The notes under the pieces were generated by a model. That model ran no database searches and was not told the DNA's origin. It saw only the letters and a list, made by a program, of their open reading frames with translations. DNA of 12,589 nucleotides from Chitinophagaceae bacterium (lineage in GTDB: Bacteria > Bacteroidota > Bacteroidia > Chitinophagales > Chitinophagaceae): assembly GCA_025455205.1 (NCBI GenBank), contig JALOMZ010000015.1, positions 1 to 12,589 of the forward strand, given 5' to 3'. Below, one piece after another: positions 7,544 to 12,589 of the stretch. Positions within the stretch are counted from its first letter, which is position 1; every line of letters starts with the position of its first letter. The position numbers and the translations under genes are program-made.

Positions 7544-7545
7544 AT

Positions 7546-8001
7546 TTACAGGCTGATGCCCTTGGCCAGGGCACCATAGGCGATGGCACACATATCGCCC
7601 TTGTCGTTGAACAACTCCACGGTGCCGAAGATGCGGTTGCCCACCACCTTCTGGGTGATGGCGGTGGCACTGAGGCTGTTGGTGCGGAAAGGCTTGAGGT
7701 AATGCACGGTCAGCTGGGCCGTAGCCGTCATGCCATCTTTGTAGTGCAGCAAGCCCAGCAGGCCCAGGGCCAGGTCGGCCAGGGCAGCAATGGTGCCGCC
7801 ATGCACCGCATCGCTGCCAATGCCTCCCAGGTGAAAGGATTCCACCTTGTCTATAACGGCACGCGGATGCTCGGGATCAGAGAGGTCGATACGGGCGCCC
7901 AGGTGCTGCAGCTGCACCGATTTGTTGAAGAGTTCTTCCAGTTCTTTCCATTTACCGGTTACGGCAAGGTCGCGGTATTTGTATAGCTGCGTAAGGTTCA
8001 T
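7546..8001 (-). CDS. PaaI-like hotdog-fold thioesterase
   Basis: A 151-residue cytoplasmic hotdog protein of the PaaI/4HBT type, which hydrolyses acyl- or aryl-CoA thioesters. The signature is the helix starting at AVHGGTIAALADLALGLLGL (residues 65-84): the HGG turn (67-69) and D76 in the central helix match the active-site region of PaaI-like enzymes. The following strands TATAQLTVHYLKPF (92-105), LSATAITQKVVGNRIFGTVELF (110-131) and MCAIAYGALAK (137-147) complete the fold. A helical N-terminal extension of about 35 residues precedes it, as in many members. The usual asparagine before the HGG is replaced in HLGGIGSDAVHGG, so substrate details are open. Upstream on its strand, a one-mismatch -7-like TACATTCG lies at 8041-8048 but without a properly spaced -33. 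No neighbour encodes an obvious CoA pathway partner. Confidence 0.88.
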   Translation of the reverse strand: MNLTQLYKYRDLAVTGKWKELEELFNKSVQLQHLGARIDLSDPEHPRAVIDKVESFHLGGIGSDAVHGGTIAALADLALGLLGLLHYKDGMTATAQLTVHYLKPFRTNSLSATAITQKVVGNRIFGTVELFNDKGDMCAIAYGALAKGISL

Positions 8002-8178
8002 GTTATGGTTGATTGGTGGACGGTAGAAAATTCAGGATTCCGAATGTAGGAAGAAAATCAACGGCTTCGTTCAGCAGTGGGCTGCAAACGGAAGACGGAG
8101 CAGCCCGAAGGTTGCGTCGGAGGAAGATGCGTAATGAGCTGCTCCGCGAAGCTTTTTCTCCATGCCCGCGCCTGTCAA
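8002..8178. other. Intergenic region with a 9-bp inverted repeat; no gene recognised
   Basis: The divergent gap between the thioesterase (-) and SDR (+) genes. Short open frames exist on both strands but neither translation looks like a protein family: one strand is arginine-rich and low in hydrophobic pattern. A perfect 9-bp inverted repeat, CGGAGCAGC (8096-8104) with GCTGCTCCG (8138-8146), encloses a 33-nt loop. The stretch is unusually long and GC-structured for a gap in this compact window. It could be a dispersed intergenic repeat, a small structured RNA or a degraded gene; sequence alone does not decide. Confidence 0.5.
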
Positions 8179-8186
8179 TACCTTTG
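8179..8186 (+). promoter_or_regulatory. Bacteroidota -7 promoter element for the SDR gene
   Basis: TACCTTTG matches the TAnnTTTG consensus exactly. A T-rich CTTTTTC at 8152-8158 sits about 20 nt upstream, near where the -33 TTTG is expected. Transcription would start near 8193, leaving a leader of about 54 nt before the ATG at 8247. Confidence 0.6.
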
Positions 8187-8246
8187 ATACCGCAGTGACT
8201 TGCCATACAAGCAAGCCCCTCCTCAATTACATAAACAATTTTCATT

Positions 8247-8966
8247 ATGAATTACCTGCACAACAAAACCATATTGATTACCGGTGCCAGCAAGGGCATT
8301 GGTCGCGCCACCGCCCTGGAACTGGCACGCCACCAGGTAAACCTGGGCCTGGTGGCGCGCAGTGGCGAAGAACTGCAAGCCCTGCAGCAGGAAGTGCTGC
8401 AACTGGGCAGCGCCTGTGAGGTATTTGCCGGCTCTGTGGCCGATGAAAGCCTGGCTCAGAAGGCTGTGGCCAAAATGCAGGATCGCTTTGGCCGGGTGGA
8501 TATCCTCATCAACAATGCAGGCTATGGCAACAGCAAACCATTTGAAACCTTCAGCGAACAGGAATGGGACGAACTCTATGCCACCAATGTGAAAGGCACT
8601 TTCCTGTTCAGCAAGGCAGTGGCTCCGGGCATGAAGCAGCAGCAAAGCGGGCATATCATCATCATTGCCAGCGATGTGGCCAAACGCACTTTTCCCACCG
8701 GCGCGCTTTATTGCAGCAGCAAGTTTGCGCAGCATGCTTTTGGTGATGCCATCCGCAAAGAGCTGCGGCCCTATCACGTAAAAGTGAGCACGGTATACAG
8801 CGGACTGGTAGATTCACAGTTTCACGCCGAGCCGCAGGGCGACAACAGCCACAGCTGGTGGCTGAAGAATGAAGACATGGCGCGGTCCATCGTATTCATT
8901 GCCAACCAGCCGGCGCATGTGGTAATAGATGAATTCATGATCCACCCGCTGGAGCAGGATTACTGA
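8247..8966 (+). CDS. Short-chain dehydrogenase/reductase (classical SDR)
   Basis: An NAD(P)-dependent oxidoreductase with a Rossmann fold, 239 residues, complete. The cofactor motif TGASKGIG is at 12-19, the NNAG motif at 89-92, the structural asparagine at N114 (ATNVKG), catalytic serine at S142 (IASD) and the YxxxK pair at Y155/K159 (YCSSK). The first basic residue after strand 2 (AR, 37-38) is consistent with NADP(H) preference, as in many ketoreductases. The usual PG motif after strand 6 is replaced by YSGLVDS (184-190), seen in 3-ketoacyl reductase-like members. Substrate cannot be inferred from the neighbours, which belong to other pathways. The gene has a good -7 promoter element. Its last 7 bp overlap the end of the convergent DUF3089 gene, so no terminator fits between them. 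Confidence 0.93.
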   Translation: MNYLHNKTILITGASKGIGRATALELARHQVNLGLVARSGEELQALQQEVLQLGSACEVFAGSVADESLAQKAVAKMQDRFGRVDILINNAGYGNSKPFETFSEQEWDELYATNVKGTFLFSKAVAPGMKQQQSGHIIIIASDVAKRTFPTGALYCSSKFAQHAFGDAIRKELRPYHVKVSTVYSGLVDSQFHAEPQGDNSHSWWLKNEDMARSIVFIANQPAHVVIDEFMIHPLEQDY

Positions 8967-10009
8967 GCCGGGCTGGCCGGGCTGTTGTTGCGATAGGCCT
9001 GCACGCGCAGGACCGCATTGTCGCGTATATCTTTCCAGAACAGGTTGATATCGCCGATATGGTAATTCTTGCGGCGCAGCAGGATGCTGCCCGTAAACCG
9101 GGGCTTTGTGCTCCATAACACATTGCCGTAAATACCGGCGCTCAGGTTTTGGGATAAGGGGTTATTGAAGCGGTACAACACCGCACCGCGGTGCTGTTCT
9201 CGAACCGACCAGGTGCTGTCTGTTCGCCAGGTAATGGGATTGACCACATACGAGGGCTCCCGTTCACGCTCCACCCATTCGGGCACATATCCTTTTTTGA
9301 ATGTGCGCCAGCTTACAAAGCATCCTGTGGCATCGGGCGTATTGCAGACCGGAAGGGAGCTGAAATAGGAGTGGGGCACCGCAAGCCCAACAATGTAAGC
9401 AGCCACCAGCTGTTGTTGCAGGGCCTTCCCTTCAATCATCTCCCGCAACAGGCGACCGGCATGCAGGGTGCCCTGGCTGTGGGCGGCCAGAATGAAGGGC
9501 CTGCCGCCATTTTGGTGATCGAGGTAATATTGAAATGCCCGGCGCACATCGGCATAAGCCGTGTCGAACAAGGGAGCAGACAAGCTGTCCGGCAGCTGAA
9601 AAGCATGGATATGTGCCTGCCGGTAGCGCGGCGCAAACACCCGGTACATATTGAAAACGCTGGCCTGGTTGAGGATGGTGCTGGCATCCGTTTTTTCGTT
9701 CAGCTGGCTGTCGGCCAGGGAGGCGTTCCAGTATTGCGGCACCGGGGGCTGCCTGCGCACGGCAGCATGACTGAGGTAGGTGGTGGGATGAATGAAAAAC
9801 ACATCCACCATGGTGTCTTGCCGCAGCGGCCTGTAGGGAGCAGGGGTGCTGTCTGCCGGGTCCTGCTTGGCGGGATGGGCAGCCCAGTAAGCCAGCTGGC
9901 TGTAATCAGGTGCCTGCAGGGCACCAGCAACAGGCTTTCGCGCAGCGCCACAAGCCATCAGCATGAGCACAAAAACCAGAAATAAAAGGGTATTTACGCG
10001 TGTGTGCAT
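8960..10009 (-). CDS. DUF3089 alpha/beta-hydrolase-like lipoprotein
   Basis: A 349-residue predicted lipoprotein. The N-terminus MHTRVNTLLFLVFVLMLMAC has a hydrophobic core ending in lipobox LMAC (C20), so it should be lipidated and anchored in the envelope. The mature part matches the DUF3089 family (PF11288), which has an alpha/beta-hydrolase fold: strand VDVFFIHPTTYLS (68-80), then RPFILAAHSQGT (170-181) with the nucleophile-elbow motif AHSQG (S178), then AAYIVGLAVP (203-212). The family is uncharacterised enzymatically but the intact elbow suggests an esterase or lipase-like activity. H177 and S178 are present; the rest of the triad I cannot place with confidence. The gene is divergent from the oxygenase gene and convergent with the SDR gene, overlapping it by 7 bp. 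No clear promoter was found upstream. Confidence 0.88.
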   Translation of the reverse strand: MHTRVNTLLFLVFVLMLMACGAARKPVAGALQAPDYSQLAYWAAHPAKQDPADSTPAPYRPLRQDTMVDVFFIHPTTYLSHAAVRRQPPVPQYWNASLADSQLNEKTDASTILNQASVFNMYRVFAPRYRQAHIHAFQLPDSLSAPLFDTAYADVRRAFQYYLDHQNGGRPFILAAHSQGTLHAGRLLREMIEGKALQQQLVAAYIVGLAVPHSYFSSLPVCNTPDATGCFVSWRTFKKGYVPEWVEREREPSYVVNPITWRTDSTWSVREQHRGAVLYRFNNPLSQNLSAGIYGNVLWSTKPRFTGSILLRRKNYHIGDINLFWKDIRDNAVLRVQAYRNNSPASPAQ

Positions 10010-10111
10010 CTTGAAAAATTTCTCCGCCGGACTGAAAACAAGAAATTTGTTATTACTTTAATCTGATAACAGTCCCGGCAGGGTCTTGTTGTCTTTAAAC
10101 ATTGTTTGCCC

Positions 10112-11056
10112 ATGAGTATTCCCGTAGTGGACCTGGCGAAATTTACGCAAGGTTCCGAAAGTGATCGAAAAGCATTTGTATATGAGCTGGGACGTGCCTA
10201 TGAAGATGTTGGTTTTGTGGCAGTGAAGAACCATGGCATACCGGATGAACTGATTGACGAACTCTACCGTTATGTGAAGGCTTTTTTCAGCCTGCCCCTG
10301 CCCATCAAGAAAGGATACGAAAAGCCGGAACTGGCCGGCCAGCGTGGCTATACCAGCTTTGGCAAAGAACATGCCAAGGGCAGTGAGGCCCCCGACCTGA
10401 AGGAGTTCTACCAGTTTGGCCAAACAGTGGAGGACGATGATCCCGTAGCCACAGAATACCCGGCCAATATTGCGGTGAACGAAGTGCCGCAGTTTACCCC
10501 CACGCTGTACCGGGCCTACCGCCACTTCGAAAAGAGCGGGCGTTCGCTGCTGCGGGCCATTGCCCTCTACCTGGGGCTGCCGCAGGAATATTTTGAACCC
10601 TTTATAGTCAACGGCAACAGCATCCTGCGGGCCATTCACTATCCCCCCATCACGCAGGAGCCGGCCAGCGCCATCCGCGCGGAACAGCATGAAGACATCA
10701 ACCTCATCACCCTGCTGGTAGGCGCCAGCGCCGAAGGACTGCAGATACTCACCAAACAAGGCGAATGGGTGCCCGTGACCGCCCTGCCTGGTCAGATTGT
10801 GGTGAACGTGGGAGATATGCTGCAGCGGCTTACCAATAACCGCCTGCGAAGCACCACCCACCGGGTGGTCAATCCGCCGCGGGAACACTGGGGCACCAGC
10901 CGGTTCAGCATTCCCTTCTTCCTGCACCCGAAAAGCAGCATGAGCCTGGCCTGCCTCGACAACTGCATTGATGCAGACCACCCCAAAGCCTACGCCGATG
11001 CCACGGCCGGAGAATACCTCGACGAAAGGCTGCGCGAAATAGGCCTCAAAAAATAG
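10112..11056 (+). CDS. Isopenicillin N synthase-family Fe(II)/2-oxoglutarate-type oxygenase
   Basis: A non-heme iron oxygenase with the DIOX_N plus 2OG-FeII_Oxy layout, 314 residues. The N-terminal domain starts with SIPVVDLAKF and carries GFVAVKNHGIP (34-44), the family hallmark. The double-stranded beta-helix core holds the iron ligands HxD at H193/D195 (in EQHEDINLITLL) and H250 (STTHRVVNP), and the RxS motif R264/S266 (TSRFSIPFFLHP) that binds the 2-oxoglutarate carboxylate. All catalytic residues are present, so it should be active. Family members hydroxylate, desaturate or cyclise diverse small molecules; with no biosynthetic neighbours the substrate is open. I use the ATG at 10112; a TTG six bases earlier is also in frame. 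A strong terminator follows 31 nt after the stop, so it is probably a single-gene unit. Confidence 0.93.
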   Translation: MSIPVVDLAKFTQGSESDRKAFVYELGRAYEDVGFVAVKNHGIPDELIDELYRYVKAFFSLPLPIKKGYEKPELAGQRGYTSFGKEHAKGSEAPDLKEFYQFGQTVEDDDPVATEYPANIAVNEVPQFTPTLYRAYRHFEKSGRSLLRAIALYLGLPQEYFEPFIVNGNSILRAIHYPPITQEPASAIRAEQHEDINLITLLVGASAEGLQILTKQGEWVPVTALPGQIVVNVGDMLQRLTNNRLRSTTHRVVNPPREHWGTSRFSIPFFLHPKSSMSLACLDNCIDADHPKAYADATAGEYLDERLREIGLKK

Positions 11057-11087
11057 AGGATGCCATACGCTATGAGCGAATTACCTG

Positions 11088-11113
11088 ACCGGGCCTTGAG
11101 GCCCGGTTTTTTT
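11088..11113 (+). terminator. Strong intrinsic terminator after the oxygenase gene
   Basis: An 8-bp perfect stem (ACCGGGCC / GGCCCGGT) closes a 4-nt TTGA loop and runs into seven consecutive T residues. It lies 31 nt downstream of the oxygenase stop and before the next promoter. This is a standard rho-independent terminator for + strand transcription. Confidence 0.92.
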
Positions 11114-11163
11114 GCAGCGGGCCCCCGGGGTATACATCCGGGCGAATTAACAGGCCTTGAGGA

Positions 11164-11191
11164 TTGCCAATTGCCGGCAGGCTTAACTTTG
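11164..11191 (+). promoter_or_regulatory. Bacteroidota promoter for the small CxxC membrane protein
   Basis: The -7 element TAACTTTG (11184-11191) matches TAnnTTTG exactly. A TTG at 11164-11166 lies 17 nt upstream, within the accepted spacing for the -33 element. Predicted transcription start is near 11198, giving a leader of roughly 17-30 nt depending on which ATG is used. Confidence 0.7.
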
Positions 11192-11214
11192 CAACCCTGT
11201 AGCGCAAGAAATCA

Positions 11215-11439
11215 ATGGGTATGGGTATGAAAAAATGGATTGTTACCGGCGGGCTGATCATATGGGCTTCCATAGCAGGTGCCCAATGTTCCATTTGTAC
11301 TAAAACCGCTTCACAGCTGGGTAAGGAAAGTGCCGAAGGCCTCAATGGCGGTATCGTATACCTGATGATGGTGCCTTTTGTTATTGGGGGTTATATTGGC
11401 TACCGCTGGTGGAAGCAGGAAAAATCCAGCGCCTCCTGA
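11215..11439 (+). CDS. Small exported CxxC membrane protein
   Basis: A 74-residue protein with an N-terminal signal or anchor (KKWIVTGGLIIWASIAGA, residues 6-23), a likely cleavage after AGA, and immediately a CxxC pair in QCSIC (C25, C28). A second hydrophobic helix spans about 47-63 (IVYLMMVPFVIGGYIGY), followed by a basic tail RWWKQEK. The mature protein would be about 50 residues with its cysteines at the outer face next to one membrane helix. The GLNGGIVYLMMVPF segment resembles small proteins I recall from Bacteroidota, sometimes near respiratory or cytochrome genes, but no such genes are here. Metal binding or thiol-redox function is inferred from CxxC only. Three in-frame ATGs exist (11215, 11221, 11227); the last gives a classical MKKW start. 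It has its own promoter and is transcriptionally isolated. Confidence 0.8.
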   Translation: MGMGMKKWIVTGGLIIWASIAGAQCSICTKTASQLGKESAEGLNGGIVYLMMVPFVIGGYIGYRWWKQEKSSAS

Positions 11440-11449
11440 TCCCAGCCAT

Positions 11450-11477
11450 CCGGCGAAGCCGGCCGAAAATTTTTTTT
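11450..11477 (+). terminator. Possible terminator between convergent genes
   Basis: A 5-bp GC stem (CCGGC / GCCGG, loop GAA, 11450-11462) follows the small membrane protein gene by 10 nt, then eight T residues at 11470-11477. The seven-base gap between stem and T-run is longer than ideal. The T-run overlaps the stop codon of the convergent acetyltransferase gene. An alternative pairing of 11459-11464 with 11481-11486 would place the T-run in a loop. Confidence 0.4.
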
Positions 11478-12000
11478 ACAGGCCGGGCCGCAGGCAACTG
11501 TAACGATACTCATCCACCAGTTGTCCGTTTTTCACCACGCCATACCTGGCCACGCAATCCAGCGTAAACCCGCATTTCTCCAGTACCCGCATGGAAGCCT
11601 TGTTAAAGGCAAATACACTGCTTTGCAGCCTTACCGTATCGAAAGTAGAGAATATATAATCCCGCATGGCTGGAACAGCCGCCGAAACAATGCCCTTTCC
11701 CCAGAAATCAGCCCCTATCCAATACCCGAAATCTGCTGTTAGACGGTATACATCCTGCATGGGATAGAAACCGATAACCCCAATGCACTGACCCTCATAT
11801 ATAATGCCCAGGTTGTTCGGATGCGTTTTGGCTGATTCCTGCTCAATAAAGGCCACTGCATCATCCAACGTATAAGGCTGCGGAAAATAATCGCGCACAT
11901 TGTTCCAGATCCGGATATCATTGGCATGCAGAGCCATGCTTGCCGCATCGGCGGGTTCCAGGGTGCGAAGGATGCACACACCTGCATTCAGCTTTACCAT
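11476..12000 (-). CDS. GNAT N-acetyltransferase, RimJ/RimL type
   Basis: A 174-residue acetyl-CoA-dependent N-acetyltransferase of the Acetyltransf_3 (PF13302) group, whose members acetylate ribosomal-protein N-termini, antibiotics, polyamines or other amines. The order fits the fold: strand CILRTLEPADAASMALH (9-25), TLDDAVAFIEQ (44-54), strand NLGIIYEGQCIGVIGFYP (63-80), strand TADFGYWIGADFWGKGIVSAAVPAM (88-112) with the acetyl-CoA pyrophosphate loop at WGKGIVS (100-106), and the late motif FNKASMRVLEKCGF (132-145). All core elements are intact. The acceptor cannot be predicted; the RimJ/RimL look does not prove a ribosomal substrate. It is divergent from the exported protein gene at 12082 and convergent with the small CxxC gene. 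I found no well-placed promoter in its 81-bp upstream region. Confidence 0.93.
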   Translation of the reverse strand: MVKLNAGVCILRTLEPADAASMALHANDIRIWNNVRDYFPQPYTLDDAVAFIEQESAKTHPNNLGIIYEGQCIGVIGFYPMQDVYRLTADFGYWIGADFWGKGIVSAAVPAMRDYIFSTFDTVRLQSSVFAFNKASMRVLEKCGFTLDCVARYGVVKNGQLVDEYRYSCLRPGL

Positions 12001-12043
12001 ATTTATGTAGGTTTTTGAAGGGGATGGAGCAAAGCCAGCCCAT

Positions 12044-12051
12044 TACCTTTG
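12044..12051 (+). promoter_or_regulatory. Bacteroidota -7 promoter element for the last gene
   Basis: TACCTTTG matches TAnnTTTG exactly and lies 30 nt upstream of the ATG at 12082, predicting transcription from about 12058. The nearest TTTG (12014-12017) is 26 nt away, somewhat beyond the usual -33 spacing, so the promoter may depend on a poor -33. Confidence 0.55.
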
Positions 12052-12081
12052 ACAGGCAAAGAAAAGGCACTACCCCCATTG

Positions 12082-12589
12082 ATGAAAAAACCAAGCCTTC
12101 TAACCAGTTGTTTGCTGAGCGCCCTGCTGTTCAGCCTCCCCGGCCAGGCACAAAAGCAGGTGCTGCAGGGCACCGTGCGCGACAAACAAACCGCAGCTCC
12201 ACTGCGCACAGCCAGCATCCGGAACATTTTCAGCGGCAACACGGTGGTAAGCCGGTCGGCAGGACAATTCTCCATCCCTGTATCCAAAGGCAATATCCTG
12301 TCGTTTTCAGCCACCGGTTACTATACCGATACGCTTACAGTAACCGACAGCGTGCTGCAGCTCAGCGAACTGCTCATTGCCCTGCGGCCGCTGGCGCCCA
12401 CACTACCTGATGTGACCGTAACTGCGGGTATGAATGCCTACCAGCTGGACAGCCTCGAAAGACGCCGGCAATTCCTGGCCCTCGTGGGTGAATCGCGCAT
12501 TCCCACGGTGGGCAAAGCCAATGAACTGGGCTTTGGGATGGCCATCAACCTCGACCATTTCAGCAAAAGGGAAAAGAAGAAACGGACGG
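12082..12589 (+). CDS. Exported protein with carboxypeptidase-regulatory-like domain, 5' part
   Basis: The first 169 codons of a gene that runs off the right edge. The ATG starts MKKPSLLTSCLLSALLFSLPGQAQ, a classic signal peptide with cleavage near A23|Q24. Residues 27-100 look like a CarboxypepD_reg-like beta-sandwich (PF13715 type): VLQGTVRDKQTAAPLRTASI, then GQFSIPVSKGNILSFSATGYYTDTLTV, ending with the typical LPDVTVTA strand (109-115). This domain is common at the N-terminus of Bacteroidota envelope proteins, including TonB-dependent receptors, and in stand-alone surface proteins. Here it is followed by a charged region (LDSLERRRQF, then KREKKKR), not a receptor plug, which favours the non-receptor group. 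Full function depends on the missing C-terminus. It has a -7 promoter element upstream. Confidence 0.85.
   Translation, partial: MKKPSLLTSCLLSALLFSLPGQAQKQVLQGTVRDKQTAAPLRTASIRNIFSGNTVVSRSAGQFSIPVSKGNILSFSATGYYTDTLTVTDSVLQLSELLIALRPLAPTLPDVTVTAGMNAYQLDSLERRRQFLALVGESRIPTVGKANELGFGMAINLDHFSKREKKKRT

Noticed and set aside
6979..7986. 335-codon + strand frame spanning the amidohydrolase and thioesterase genes
   Set aside because: It crosses two real minus-strand genes and their gap, and its translation shows no domain.
8013..8198. 61-codon + strand frame in the divergent gap (and an 80-codon frame on the other strand)
   Set aside because: Arginine-rich, no homologous pattern, no start signal, and it overlaps the SDR promoter; better explained as an intergenic repeat or structured region.
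10046..10061. TTTG and TACTTTAA as a promoter for the oxygenase gene
   Set aside because: The two elements are far too close together and the second lacks the TTTG end; I could not place a promoter with confidence.
10058..10981. 307-codon minus-strand frame opposite the oxygenase
   Set aside because: The + strand carries all iron-binding residues of a known family; the antisense product matches nothing recognisable.
11998..12035. TTTG-N20-TACATAAA as a minus-strand promoter for the acetyltransferase
   Set aside because: The -7 half lacks TTTG and sits against the ATG, which would place the transcript start inside the gene.
1..12589. Search for mobile elements, CRISPR arrays, tRNA or rRNA genes and defence islands
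   Set aside because: No transposase, integrase, terminal inverted repeats, regular spaced repeats or RNA gene signatures were seen by reading; all major frames belong to ordinary metabolic or envelope families.

Overview
The window reads as chromosome of a GC-rich member of the Bacteroidota, most likely Chitinophagaceae-like. This is inferred from three sites matching the Bacteroidota -7 promoter element TAnnTTTG, start codons without clear Shine-Dalgarno sequences, and typical families: a TlpA-like thioredoxin-fold protein, a SurA-like double parvulin, a carboxypeptidase-regulatory-like exported protein and a DUF3089 lipoprotein. I cannot name the species.

Layout. 1-2616 (+): the 3' part of an exported thioredoxin-like protein, overlapping a two-domain parvulin peptidylprolyl isomerase; together they look like an envelope folding pair. 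2701-3731 (+): a VOC (glyoxalase-fold) protein and a four-helix membrane protein of unknown function. 3732-8001 (-): a large P-type cation ATPase, an exported amidohydrolase and a PaaI-like hotdog thioesterase. 8247-8966 (+): a short-chain dehydrogenase/reductase with a good promoter. 8960-10009 (-): a DUF3089 alpha/beta-hydrolase lipoprotein. 10112-11056 (+): an isopenicillin-N-synthase-like Fe(II)/2-oxoglutarate-type oxygenase with a textbook terminator. 11215-11439 (+): a small CxxC membrane protein with its own promoter. 11476-12000 (-): a RimJ/RimL-type acetyltransferase. 12082-end (+): the start of an exported protein with a carboxypeptidase-regulatory-like domain, cut by the window edge.

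The genes change strand often and mostly look like separate single-gene units, not one pathway. Only the thioredoxin/parvulin pair, and possibly the thioesterase-amidohydrolase run, look co-transcribed. Two of the three convergent junctions have no intergenic space: stops abut exactly at 3731/3732, and genes overlap by 7 bp at 8960-8966. The third has a hairpin and T-tract between the stops. I see no mobile element, CRISPR array, rRNA, tRNA or defence system, and nothing I would call a new multi-gene system. The points most worth following are the uncharacterised ion site of the ATPase, the small CxxC membrane protein, and the structured, gene-free stretch at 8002-8178.
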